Below, in pieces: positions 1-7,794 of a stretch of DNA of 38,920 nt. Position 1 is the first letter of the stretch; the number at the start of each line of letters is the position of its first letter. The notes beneath the pieces are model-generated. The model made no database searches, had not been told where the DNA came from, and saw only the letters and a program-made list of their open reading frames with translations. The translations under genes and the position numbers were made by a program. The stretch comes from Streptomyces griseoflavus. GTDB taxonomy: Bacteria; Actinomycetota; Actinomycetes; Streptomycetales; Streptomycetaceae. Location: contig NZ_BMUC01000021.1 in assembly GCF_014649995.1 (NCBI RefSeq), positions 1,245-40,164 of the forward strand, written 5' to 3'.

Positions 1-1
1 A

Positions 2-73
2 CGCGGTGAGCTGCGCATGGACGGGCCGACCGACGAGGTGCTCAAGGAATACGAGAAGTTCACGGGGAAGTAG
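2..73 (+). CDS. ABC transporter ATP-binding protein, C-terminal fragment
   Basis: Only the last 23 codons are inside the window, ending at the TAG at 71-73. The residues GELRMDGPTDEVLKEYE are the typical tail of an ABC ATPase of the polysaccharide/teichoic-acid export type (TagH-like), where a 'G-x-l-x-x-x-G-p-t-d-e-V' segment follows the D-loop/H-loop region. The catalytic motifs would lie upstream of base 1, so this is a family-level guess from the tail alone. It reads toward the hopanoid operon but is separated from it by about 300 bases. Confidence 0.6.
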   Translation, partial: RGELRMDGPTDEVLKEYEKFTGK

Positions 74-383
74 CCGGGGCCGTCCGCATTCGGGTTCCGC
101 GCTCCGCCGGAACTGTCCGGCCGCCCCGGGCGTTTGCAAAGGCGGCGTCACTTGCCGCCGTCGTCGAGGAATCCTGGTGCCGTCCGGCGCGTCGCCGTGG
201 TGCCCGGAGACCCCCGACGATGCGCACCGCGTTGTACAACGTAAGCTGTAGCGGTCCCGAAAGGCGGCAATCAGGGCCATAATGCCCGTCATCATCCAGC
301 GGTACCGCCAGGCGGAAACCTGGGCGGCGTGTCCGAAATAGTGCGTATTGGGTCAGCAGTGTAGAACGGGAGATGTGACGGCA
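74..383. other. intergenic region upstream of the hopanoid operon
   Basis: About 310 bases with no convincing gene; open frames here have shadow-type arginine/proline-rich translations. It holds a 12-bp perfect palindrome at 230-241. A possible -10 element, TAGAAC at 362-367, would put a start point near 374, but no good -35 lies 16-18 bases upstream, so the promoter is unresolved. A GGAAAC at 314-319 could be an ECF-type -35; I could not match it to a convincing -10. The main promoter of the 13-kb operon is expected in this stretch. Confidence 0.5.
230..241. promoter_or_regulatory. 12-bp perfect palindrome, possible operator
   Basis: CGTTGTACAACG is a perfect palindrome about 145 bases before the first reading frame of the operon. 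TTGTACAA-type palindromes are common binding sites for dimeric repressors such as TetR-family proteins, but no such regulator is encoded nearby, so the cognate protein is unknown. Confidence 0.35.
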
Positions 384-449
384 ATGGCTACGGAGACTCC
401 CCGGCTGAACGCAGCGTGTGCCGTCCCCGCCCCGGGCAGTCCGCGATGA
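384..449 (+). CDS. possible 21-codon leader ORF ahead of hpnC
   Basis: An ATG at 384 preceded by GGGAG (368-372, 11 bases upstream) opens a 21-residue frame beginning MATETPRLNA. Its TGA (447-449) overlaps the ATG chosen for hpnC (446-448) as ATGA. The hpnC start itself lacks a visible Shine-Dalgarno sequence, so translation of this short frame could deliver ribosomes to hpnC. No protein family is recognised. The alternatives are a chance frame, or an hpnC start at GTG 416 or 418, which also lacks a ribosome site. Confidence 0.35.
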   Translation: MATETPRLNAACAVPAPGSPR

Positions 450-1357
450 CGCCCACCGCCGCGGCGCGCCCCGCCGGCGTCGAGCGGGCCACGCTGGACA
501 AGGCCGCCGCCGAGAACTTCCCCGTCGCCCCCTTCTTCCTGCCCAGGTCCTGGCGCGAGGACCTCATGGCCGTGTACGGCTTCGCCCGTCTGGTCGACGA
601 CATCGGCGACGGCGACCTGGCACCCGGCGGTGCCGACGCGCGGCTCCTCGGAGTCCCCGCGGACGAGGCCGAGAACCGGCTGGTCATGCTGGACGCCTTC
701 GAGGCCGACCTGCGCCGGGTGTTCGACCCGGCCGGCCCGCAGCCCCGCCATCCGCTGCTGCTGCGGCTGCTGCCGACGGTCCGCCGTCACGCGCTGACCC
801 CCGAGCCCTTCCTCGGCCTGATCGCCGCCAACCGCCAGGACCAGCTCGTCAAGCGCTACGAGACCTACGACGACCTGCTCGCCTACTGCGAACTGTCGGC
901 CAATCCGGTCGGCCGGCTGGTGCTCGCCGTCACCGGGACCGCCACCCCGGAGCGGATCCGCCGTTCCGACGCGATCTGCACGGCCCTGCAGATCGTCGAG
1001 CACCTCCAGGACGTCGCCGAGGACCTCGGCCGCGACCGCGTCTACCTGCCCGCCTCGGACATGAAGCTCTTCCGTGTCGAGGAGGCGGACCTCGCCGCAC
1101 CCACCGCCGGCGCGTCGGTGCGCGCGCTCGTCGCGTACCAGGCGCAACGCGCCCTGGACCTGCTGGACGAGGGCGCGCCCCTGGTGCGCAGCGTCCACGG
1201 CAGGCTCAGGCTGCTGCTCGCGGGGTTCGTGGCGGGAGGAAGGGCGGCCGTCCGCGCGATCGCCGCCGCCGAATACGACGTACTTCCCGGCCCGCCCAAG
1301 CCCGGCAGGATCCAGCTGCTGCGCGAGGCGGGCGTGACTCTGCGAGGAAAGGAGTGA
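446..1357 (+). CDS. hpnC: HpnC, hydroxysqualene synthase
   Basis: 303 residues, squalene/phytoene-synthase fold. HpnC converts presqualene diphosphate to hydroxysqualene, the second step of the three-enzyme HpnCDE route from farnesyl diphosphate to squalene. The first Asp-rich motif is DDIGD (residues 51-55) within YGFARLVDDIGDGD. The second is DVAED, inside HLQDVAEDLGRDRVYLP. The start at ATG 446 matches where family similarity begins (ERATLDKAAAENFPVAPFFLP); an in-frame TAG at 362 bounds the frame and GTG 416 is the only upstream alternative of note. hpnD follows immediately, its ribosome site overlapping the end of hpnC. Adjacent hpnD, hpnE and shc make the assignment to HpnC rather than phytoene synthase secure. 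Confidence 0.93.
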   Translation: MTPTAAARPAGVERATLDKAAAENFPVAPFFLPRSWREDLMAVYGFARLVDDIGDGDLAPGGADARLLGVPADEAENRLVMLDAFEADLRRVFDPAGPQPRHPLLLRLLPTVRRHALTPEPFLGLIAANRQDQLVKRYETYDDLLAYCELSANPVGRLVLAVTGTATPERIRRSDAICTALQIVEHLQDVAEDLGRDRVYLPASDMKLFRVEEADLAAPTAGASVRALVAYQAQRALDLLDEGAPLVRSVHGRLRLLLAGFVAGGRAAVRAIAAAEYDVLPGPPKPGRIQLLREAGVTLRGKE

Positions 1358-1365
1358 TCCGGACC

Positions 1366-2304
1366 GTGGAGTCGCACTCACTCGCGTCCGCACCGGTACT
1401 CGCCGCCTACAGCTACTGCGAGACCGTCACCGGACAGCAGGCACGCAACTTCGCCTACGGCATCCGGCTGCTGCCCACGCCGGAACGGCGGGCGATGTCG
1501 GCGCTGTACGCGTTCTCCCGGCGGGTCGACGACATCGGCGACGGCGCTCTCGCGGACGACGTCAAGGTCGCCCGGCTGGAGGACACCAGGGCGCTGCTCT
1601 CGCGGATCCGTGACGGAGCGGTCGAGGAGGACGACACCGACCCGGTCGCCGTCGCCCTCGCGCACGCCGCCGCGCGCTTCCCGATCCCGCTCGGCGGCCT
1701 GGACGAACTCATCGACGGCGTCCAGATGGACGTACGCGGCGAGACGTACGAGACCTGGGACGACCTCAAGGTCTACTGCCGCTGCGTCGCGGGGGCCATC
1801 GGCAGGCTCTCGCTCGGCGTGTTCGGCACCGAACCCGGCGCGCGCGGTTCCGAGCGCGCCGCCGAGTACGCCGACACGCTGGGGCTCGCGCTCCAGCTCA
1901 CCAACATCCTCCGGGACGTCCGGGAGGACGCCGAGGGCGGACGCACCTACCTGCCCGCGGACGACCTCGCCAAGTTCGGCTGCTCCGCCGGATTCGCCGG
2001 GCCGACCCCACCGGAGGGCTCCGACTTCGCGGGCCTGGTCCACTTCGAGGTGCGCAGGGCCCGCGCCCTCTTCGCCGAGGGCTACCGTCTGCTGCCCATG
2101 CTCGACCGGCGCAGCGGCGCCTGCGTGGCCGCCATGGCCGGCATCTACCGCAGGCTCCTGGACCGCATCGAGCGCGACCCCGAGGCCGTGCTGCGCGGCC
2201 GGGTCTCCCTCCCCGGCAGGGAGAAGGCCTATGTCGCGGTGCGCGGACTGTCGGGTCTGGACACCCGCAACGTGACCCGGCGGACCGTCAGGAGGCGGGC
2301 CTGA
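1366..2304 (+). CDS. hpnD: HpnD, presqualene diphosphate synthase
   Basis: 312 residues. HpnD condenses two farnesyl diphosphates head-to-head into presqualene diphosphate. Asp-rich motifs are DDIGD (55-59, in FSRRVDDIGDG) and DVRED in LTNILRDVREDAEGGRTYLP, both carrying the Mg-diphosphate-binding acids expected of the family. The same frame is open far upstream through hpnC, so the start must come from the ribosome site: GGAAAGGAG (1346-1354) lies 11 bases before GTG 1366, whereas GTG 1354 overlaps it. The gene ends in a TGATG overlap with the next small gene at 2304. It is paralogous to HpnC next door, as usual for these paired genes. Confidence 0.93.
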   Translation: MESHSLASAPVLAAYSYCETVTGQQARNFAYGIRLLPTPERRAMSALYAFSRRVDDIGDGALADDVKVARLEDTRALLSRIRDGAVEEDDTDPVAVALAHAAARFPIPLGGLDELIDGVQMDVRGETYETWDDLKVYCRCVAGAIGRLSLGVFGTEPGARGSERAAEYADTLGLALQLTNILRDVREDAEGGRTYLPADDLAKFGCSAGFAGPTPPEGSDFAGLVHFEVRRARALFAEGYRLLPMLDRRSGACVAAMAGIYRRLLDRIERDPEAVLRGRVSLPGREKAYVAVRGLSGLDTRNVTRRTVRRRA

Positions 2305-2426
2305 TGGACACCCCGCTCCCCGGCGGTAAACGGCGGGCAACCCTCCGCCGCGACGCCGCGTCCCAGACCGAGAAGGCCGGCCGCGCGCCGTTCGCGCGAC
2401 CCGGCCGGGCGGGGGAGGGCACATGA
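2304..2426 (+). CDS. small DUF6380-type protein between hpnD and hpnE
   Basis: A 40-residue frame, basic and without a membrane segment, containing GGKRRATLRRDAASQTEKAG then RAPFARPGRAGEG. It overlaps the hpnD stop (TGATG) at its start and the hpnE start (ATGA, 2423-2426) at its end, and has a good ribosome site, GGAGG at 2291-2295, 8 bases upstream. Such tight packing on both sides argues for a real translated gene. The RATLRR...APFA pattern matches my memory of DUF6380, a family of very short Streptomyces proteins of unknown function. It could alternatively serve only to couple translation of hpnE to hpnD. Confidence 0.7.
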   Translation: MDTPLPGGKRRATLRRDAASQTEKAGRAPFARPGRAGEGT

Positions 2427-3850
2427 GCCACGGCACACGCACCGGGGGCCCGCGCACGGACGGCCCGGCTCCGGCCGGACGGCACGCCGTCGTGGTCGGC
2501 GGCGGGCTCGCCGGCGTCACCGCCGCGCTCGCCCTCGCCGACGCCGGAGTGGGTGTCACCCTGCTCGAGGGCCGCCCGCGCCTGGGCGGGCTCGCCTTCT
2601 CCTTCCGGCGCGGCGACCTGACCGTCGACAACGGCCAGCACGTGTACCTGCGCTGCTGCACCGCCTACCGCTGGTTCCTCGACCGGATCGGCGGAGCGGC
2701 GCTGGCACCGCTGCAGAACCGTCTCGACGTACCCGTGCTCGACCTCGCGCGCCCCGAGGGGCGGCGGCTCGGCAGGCTGCGGCGCGACGCGCTGCCGGTG
2801 CCCCTGCACCTGGGCCGCAGCCTCGCCGCCTATCCGCACCTGTCGCTCGCCGAGCGGGCCCGGGTGGGCCGGGCCGCGCTCGCGCTGAAGGGACTCGACC
2901 TCGCCGATCCGGCCCTGGACGACCAGGACTTCGGCAGCTGGCTGGCCGCGCACGGCCAGTCGGCGCGCGCCGTCGAGGCCCTGTGGGACCTGGTCGGGGT
3001 CGCCACCCTCAACGCGGTCGCGGACGACACGTCCCTCGCGCTGGCCGCGATGGTGTTCAGGACCGGTCTGCTCTCCGATCCCTCGGCCGCCGACATCGGC
3101 TGGGCCCGGGTGCCGCTGGGCGACCTGCACGACCGGCTCGCCCGCGAGGCGCTCGACGCGGCCGGCGTGCGCACCGAGGTCCGCGCCCGGGTCACCTCCG
3201 TCTCCCGGGACGCGGACGGAGGATGGACCGTCCGGGTCCCCGGCGAGACGATCACGGCCGACGCGGTCGTGCTCGCCGTACCGCAGCGCGAGGCGTACGA
3301 CCTGCTGCCCGCCGGCGCGCTCGACGCCCCCGAGCGGCTCCTCGGCATCGGCACCGCGCCGATCCTCAACGTCCACGTGATCTACGACCGGCCGGTGCTC
3401 GCGCGCCCCTTCTTCGCGGCCCTCGGCACCCCCGTGCAGTGGGTCTTCGACCGCACCGACGCCTCCGGACTGGAGCGCGGCCAGTACCTGGCGGTGTCCC
3501 AGTCGGTCGCCCAGACCGACATCGACGAGCCGGTGGCCGTGCTGCGCGAGCGCTACCTGCCCGAACTCCGGCGGCTGCTGCCGCGCACCCGCGACGCACG
3601 GGTCGAGGACTTCTTCGTCACCCGGGAGCGCACCGCCACGTTCGCTCCCGCACCCGGCGTCGGACGCCTCAGGCCCGGCGCCCGCACCAAGGCACCCGGC
3701 CTGTACCTGGCCGGAGCGTGGACCGCCACCGGGTGGCCCGCGACCATGGAGGGCGCGGTCCGCAGCGGCGTCGGCGCGGCGGACGCCGCGCTGGGCGCCC
3801 TCGGCCGGCCCCGCCCCCGCCACCTCTTCGCGATCGAGGAGGCGGCCTGA
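2423..3850 (+). CDS. hpnE: HpnE, hydroxysqualene dehydroxylase (FAD amine-oxidase family)
   Basis: 475 residues. HpnE reductively removes the hydroxyl of hydroxysqualene to give squalene, completing HpnCDE. The N-terminal Rossmann motif HAVVVGGGLAGVTAALALADAG (GGGLAG at 26-31), followed about 20 residues later by an acidic residue (LLEGRPRLGGLA), marks FAD binding as in phytoene-desaturase-like enzymes. The C-terminal segment APGLYLAGAWTATGWPATMEGAV is the second FAD-contact motif. The ATG overlaps the preceding small gene's stop (ATGA). A strong GGAGG near its end (3838-3842) sits 7 bases before a TGATG, so the next gene is probably translationally coupled. Confidence 0.92.
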   Translation: MSHGTRTGGPRTDGPAPAGRHAVVVGGGLAGVTAALALADAGVGVTLLEGRPRLGGLAFSFRRGDLTVDNGQHVYLRCCTAYRWFLDRIGGAALAPLQNRLDVPVLDLARPEGRRLGRLRRDALPVPLHLGRSLAAYPHLSLAERARVGRAALALKGLDLADPALDDQDFGSWLAAHGQSARAVEALWDLVGVATLNAVADDTSLALAAMVFRTGLLSDPSAADIGWARVPLGDLHDRLAREALDAAGVRTEVRARVTSVSRDADGGWTVRVPGETITADAVVLAVPQREAYDLLPAGALDAPERLLGIGTAPILNVHVIYDRPVLARPFFAALGTPVQWVFDRTDASGLERGQYLAVSQSVAQTDIDEPVAVLRERYLPELRRLLPRTRDARVEDFFVTRERTATFAPAPGVGRLRPGARTKAPGLYLAGAWTATGWPATMEGAVRSGVGAADAALGALGRPRPRHLFAIEEAA

Positions 3851-3912
3851 TGCTGCAACGGAGCGGCGCGGCAGGTTCGCGCAACCCCGGTACCGCGACA
3901 AGAGGAGAGACT

Positions 3913-4986
3913 GTGCCCACTGTGCCCCCGGCCTCGCAGGCCGCTCGAAGGACCGCGGTGGACGTCGCCGCGCTCCTGGAGCGCGGGCGGACCCTGGCCA
4001 CGCCGGTACTGCGGGCGGCCGTCGACCGCCTGGCACCTCCCATGGACACGGTCGCCGCCTACCACTTCGGCTGGATCGACGCCCAGGGCCGGCCCGCGGA
4101 CGGCGACGGCGGCAAGGCCGTGCGCCCCGCGCTCGCGGTGCTGTCCGCCGAGGTCACCGGTGCCGCGCCGGAGACCGGCGTCCCCGGCGCGGTCGCCGTC
4201 GAACTGGTCCACAACTTCTCGCTGCTGCACGACGACCTGATGGACGGCGACGAGCAGCGCCGGCACCGCGACACCGTCTGGAAGGTGCACGGCCCCGCCC
4301 AGGCCATCCTCGTCGGCGACGCCCTCTTCGCCCTGGCCAACGAGGTGCTCCTCGAACTCGGCACCGTCGAGGCCGGCCGCGCCGCCCGGCGGCTGGCGAC
4401 CGCGAGCCGCGCCCTGATCGACGGCCAGGCCCAGGACATCTCCTACGAGCACCGCGACCGCGTCAGCGTCGAGGAGTGCCTGGAGATGGAGGGCAACAAG
4501 ACCGGCGCCCTGCTCGCCTGCGCCAGCTCCATCGGCGCGGTGCTCGGCGGCGCCGACGACCGCACCGCCGACGCGCTGGAGAGGTACGGCTACCACCTCG
4601 GCCTCGCCTTCCAGGCCGTCGACGACCTCCTCGGCATCTGGGGCGACCCGGAGGCCACCGGCAAGCAGACCTGGAGCGACCTGCGCCAGCGCAAGAAGTC
4701 CCTCCCGGTCGTGGCGGCGCTCGCCGCCGACGGCCCCGCCTCCCGGCGGCTCGGCGAGATCCTCGCGGCCGACGCCAAGAGCAGCGACTTCGCGAACTTC
4801 TCCGAGGAGGAGTTCGCGGCCCGTGCCGCCCTCATCGAGGAGGCCGGCGGCCGCGAGTGGACCGCCGGCGAGGCACGCCGACAGCACACCATCGCCATCG
4901 AGGCCCTCGACGCCGTGGACATGCCCGCCCGGGTGCGGGAGCGGTTCACGGCGCTCGCGGACTTCGTCGTCGTACGAAAGAGATGA
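3913..4986 (+). CDS. polyprenyl diphosphate synthase (probable FPP synthase of the hopanoid pathway)
   Basis: 357 residues, trans-isoprenyl diphosphate synthase. The first Asp-rich motif is DDLMD (107-111) in NFSLLHDDLMDGDEQRR and the second is DDLLGIWGD (237-245). It elongates allylic diphosphates with IPP, and in this operon it should supply FPP to HpnD. A Phe five residues before the first motif would shorten the product pocket, consistent with C15-C20 chains, but product length is inferred. GTG 3913 has AGGAG five to six bases upstream. ATG 3850, overlapping the hpnE stop and preceded by GGAGG, is an equally well-served start that would add 21 residues; family similarity begins only after 3913. 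Confidence 0.88.
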   Translation: MPTVPPASQAARRTAVDVAALLERGRTLATPVLRAAVDRLAPPMDTVAAYHFGWIDAQGRPADGDGGKAVRPALAVLSAEVTGAAPETGVPGAVAVELVHNFSLLHDDLMDGDEQRRHRDTVWKVHGPAQAILVGDALFALANEVLLELGTVEAGRAARRLATASRALIDGQAQDISYEHRDRVSVEECLEMEGNKTGALLACASSIGAVLGGADDRTADALERYGYHLGLAFQAVDDLLGIWGDPEATGKQTWSDLRQRKKSLPVVAALAADGPASRRLGEILAADAKSSDFANFSEEEFAARAALIEEAGGREWTAGEARRQHTIAIEALDAVDMPARVRERFTALADFVVVRKR

Positions 4987-5020
4987 TCACTATCGGTCGA
5001 ATAGCCCTCGCGTAGTCGCC

Positions 5021-5051
5021 GGCCGGTGTTGCGGGGAGTACGGCACCGGCC
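5021..5051. promoter_or_regulatory. hairpin between polyprenyl synthase and shc
   Basis: GGCCGGTG (5021-5028) and CACCGGCC (5044-5051) form an 8-bp stem with a 15-base loop, flanked by further partial pairing (GTCG/CGAC). It lies in the only sizeable gap of the early operon (119 bases). No T-run follows, so it may be an RNA-processing, stability or partial-attenuation site rather than a full terminator. Confidence 0.4.
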
Positions 5052-5105
5052 GACGGCGGACCCACAGCAGACGCACCGCTTGCAGGACTGCACGAAGGGG
5101 AAGCC

Positions 5106-7148
5106 ATGACAGCGACGACCGGCGGAAGCACCGGGGCGGCCCTCCCGTCCCGCGTGACCGCGGCCAGCGAAAACGACACCGACATCCCCGAGGCGGCCGG
5201 GGTTCCCGACAGAGCCGCCCGCGCCATGCGGCGCGCCACCGACTTCCTGCTGTCCCGGCAGGACGACCAGGGCTGGTGGAAGGGCGACCTCGAGACCAAC
5301 GTCACGATGGACGCCGAGGACCTGCTGCTGCGCCAGTTCCTGGGCATCCGCGACGAGGACACCACCCGCGCGGCCGCCCTGTTCATCCGCGGCGAGCAGC
5401 GGGAGGACGGCACCTGGGCCACCTTCCACGGCGGACCCGGTGATCTCTCCGCCACCATCGAGGCGTACGTCGCCCTGCGGCTGGCCGGTGACCCGCCCGA
5501 CGCCCCGCACATGGCGAGAGCCTCCGCCTGGGTCCGGGGCCGGGGCGGCATCGCCGCGTCCCGGGTCTTCACCCGGATCTGGCTGGCCCTCTTCGGCTGG
5601 TGGAAGTGGGAGGACCTGCCCGAACTCCCGCCCGAGCTGATCTGGTTCCCGTCCTGGGTGCCGCTCAACATCTACGACTTCGGCTGCTGGGCGCGGCAGA
5701 CCATCGTGCCGCTGACGATCGTCTCCGCCGAGCGGCCGGTGCGCCCCGCCCCGTTCCCGCTGGACGAACTGCACACCGACCCGCACCAGCCGAACCCCCA
5801 CCGGACCCTGGCGCCGGTCAGGAGCTGGGACGGCGCCTTCCAGCGCCTGGACAAGGGTCTGCACGCCCTGCGCCGGGCGGTCCCGCGCCGGCTGCGCCGG
5901 GCGGCGATGAACACCGCCGCCCGCTGGATCATCGAGCGGCAGGAGAACGACGGCTGCTGGGGCGGCATCCAGCCCCCGGCCGTGTACTCGGTCATCGCGC
6001 TGCACCTGCTCGGCTACGACCTGAACCACCCGGTGATGCGCGCGGGCCTGGAATCGCTGGACCGGTTCGCGGTGTGGCGCGAGGACGGGGCCCGGATGAT
6101 CGAGGCCTGCCAGTCCCCGGTGTGGGACACCTGCCTCGCCACCATCGCCCTGGCCGACGCCGGCCTGCCCGCCGACCACCCCCAACTGGTCAGGGCCGCC
6201 GACTGGATGCTGGGTGAGCAGGTCGTGCGGCCCGGCGACTGGTCCGTGCGCCGCCCCCATCTGCCGCCCGGCGGATGGGCGTTCGAGTTCCACAACGACA
6301 ACTACCCCGACATCGACGACACCGCCGAGGTCGTCCTCGCGCTGCGCCGGGTCAAGCACCACGACCCCGAACGGCTGGACAGCGCCATCGGGCGCGGGGT
6401 CCGCTGGAACCTCGGCATGCAGTCGAAGAACGGCGCGTGGGGCGCCTTCGACGTCGACAACACCAGCCCCTTCCCCAACCGGCTGCCGTTCTGCGACTTC
6501 GGCGAGGTCATCGACCCGCCGTCGGCCGATGTCACCGCCCACGTCGTGGAGATGCTCGCCGTCGAGGGCCTCGCCCACGACCCGCGCACCCGCCGCGGCA
6601 TCCAGTGGCTTCTCGCCGAACAGGAGCTCGACGGCTCCTGGTTCGGACGCTGGGGCGTCAACTACCTCTACGGCACCGGCTCCGTGGTCCCCGCACTGAC
6701 CGCGGCGGGCCTGCCCGGCTCGCACCCGGCGATCCGACGGGCGGTGGCCTGGCTGGAGAAGGTGCAGAACGACGACGGCGGCTGGGGCGAGGACCTGCGC
6801 TCCTACCGCTACGTCCGGGAGTGGAGCGGCAGGGGGGCCTCCACCGCCTCGCAGACCGCGTGGGCCCTGATGGCGTTGCTGGCGGCGGGGGAGCGCGGCT
6901 CCGTGGCCGTCGAGCGCGGCATCGAGTGGCTGGCGGCCACCCAGCGGGAGGACGGCTCCTGGGACGAGCCGTACTTCACCGGAACCGGCTTCCCCTGGGA
7001 CTTCTCCATCAACTACCACCTCTACCGGCAGGTCTTCCCGCTCACCGCGCTCGGCCGCTACGTGCACGGGGAGCCCTTCGGCAAGACACCGGCCGCGGCG
7101 AAGGCCGGCGCCGGTCAGCAGTCCCTCGCCGAGGCGAAGGGCGGCTGA
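5106..7148 (+). CDS. shc: squalene-hopene cyclase
   Basis: 680 residues, full length for the family. It cyclises squalene to hopene/hopanol at the membrane. The catalytic DXDD motif is D402-I-D-D405 followed by TAE; D404 corresponds to the protonating Asp of the Alicyclobacillus enzyme. At least seven QW repeats are visible, including QDDQGWW, QREDGTW, QENDGCW, QSKNGAW, QELDGSW, QNDDGGW and QREDGSW, the stabilising elements of the alpha-barrel. The C-terminal GTGFPWDFSINYHLYRQVFP block is typical. The start ATG has AAGGGGA just upstream, after a hairpin-containing gap. The stop overlaps hpnG as TGATG. Confidence 0.97.
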   Translation: MTATTGGSTGAALPSRVTAASENDTDIPEAAGVPDRAARAMRRATDFLLSRQDDQGWWKGDLETNVTMDAEDLLLRQFLGIRDEDTTRAAALFIRGEQREDGTWATFHGGPGDLSATIEAYVALRLAGDPPDAPHMARASAWVRGRGGIAASRVFTRIWLALFGWWKWEDLPELPPELIWFPSWVPLNIYDFGCWARQTIVPLTIVSAERPVRPAPFPLDELHTDPHQPNPHRTLAPVRSWDGAFQRLDKGLHALRRAVPRRLRRAAMNTAARWIIERQENDGCWGGIQPPAVYSVIALHLLGYDLNHPVMRAGLESLDRFAVWREDGARMIEACQSPVWDTCLATIALADAGLPADHPQLVRAADWMLGEQVVRPGDWSVRRPHLPPGGWAFEFHNDNYPDIDDTAEVVLALRRVKHHDPERLDSAIGRGVRWNLGMQSKNGAWGAFDVDNTSPFPNRLPFCDFGEVIDPPSADVTAHVVEMLAVEGLAHDPRTRRGIQWLLAEQELDGSWFGRWGVNYLYGTGSVVPALTAAGLPGSHPAIRRAVAWLEKVQNDDGGWGEDLRSYRYVREWSGRGASTASQTAWALMALLAAGERGSVAVERGIEWLAATQREDGSWDEPYFTGTGFPWDFSINYHLYRQVFPLTALGRYVHGEPFGKTPAAAKAGAGQQSLAEAKGG

Positions 7149-7789
7149 TGACCCCCCAGCCCGCCCCGGCCCCGCTGCTGATCGCCTGCGCGCTCGGCAT
7201 CGAGCAGTTCGCCCTGCGCAGGCGTGAACGCGGCAGGCCGGGCGGGCCGGTCACCGTCCTGCGCACCGGCATGGGCCCGGCGGCGGCCGAGCGTTCCGTC
7301 ACCCGGGTGCTCGCCACCGGGGAGCTGCGGGGTGCGGCCGTCCTGGCCACCGGCTTCTGCGCCGGACTGGCGCCCGGCATGCACCCCGGCGACCTGGTCG
7401 TCGCCGGGGAGACGCGCGACCCGCGCGGAACCGTCCCCTGCGTCGGGACCGAGCTGCTCGTGAAGGAACTGGTGCGGGCGGTGCCCGGACGCACCGTCCA
7501 CACCGGGCCGCTCACCGGATCGGACCATGTCGTGCGCGGCCACGAACGGTCCGATCTGCTCGCCACCGGCGCGATCGCGGCCGACATGGAATCGGCGGCC
7601 ACGCTTCTGAGCGCCGTCCGGACGGGCGAGCGCCCGGTTGCGGCCGTCCGGGTGGTCGTGGACGCTCCTGAACACGAACTGGTCCGCATCGGCACGGTCC
7701 GCGGTGGAATATCGGCTTTCCGTGTCCTTCGTTCCGTCCTTCCGGCTTTCCATGAATGGCACCGTTCCTTGCTGCTCCCCAGGAGGTGA
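7148..7789 (+). CDS. hpnG: HpnG, adenosylhopane nucleoside phosphorylase
   Basis: 213 residues, MTA/SAH-nucleosidase-like phosphorylase fold. HpnG removes adenine from adenosylhopane to give phosphoribosyl-/ribosylhopane. Diagnostic elements are VLRTGMGP (Gly-rich phosphate loop), GFCAGLAPGMHPGDLVVA, and the purine/ribose-binding DMES (146-149) in IAADMESAATL, where the Met-Glu pair binds the ribose. The ATG overlaps the shc stop. The TGA (7787-7789) lies inside the Shine-Dalgarno sequence of hpnH. Without context it would be called a generic phosphorylase; shc before and hpnH after settle it. Confidence 0.88.
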   Translation: MTPQPAPAPLLIACALGIEQFALRRRERGRPGGPVTVLRTGMGPAAAERSVTRVLATGELRGAAVLATGFCAGLAPGMHPGDLVVAGETRDPRGTVPCVGTELLVKELVRAVPGRTVHTGPLTGSDHVVRGHERSDLLATGAIAADMESAATLLSAVRTGERPVAAVRVVVDAPEHELVRIGTVRGGISAFRVLRSVLPAFHEWHRSLLLPRR

Positions 7790-7794
7790 GCCCG

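Noticed and set aside
6-251. Plus-strand 81-codon frame after the ABC fragment
   Set aside because: Overlaps the ABC tail out of frame and has a low-complexity Arg/Ser/Pro translation with no ribosome site.
418-2304. A 628-codon frame through hpnC and hpnD
   Set aside because: Its first half is the out-of-frame shadow of hpnC (Arg/Pro-rich); only the part from GTG 1366 has HpnD similarity and a ribosome site.
4590-7067. An 825-codon minus-strand frame opposite the polyprenyl synthase and shc
   Set aside because: Antisense of strongly coding DNA with high third-position GC; Gly/Val/Asp-rich translation with no domain.
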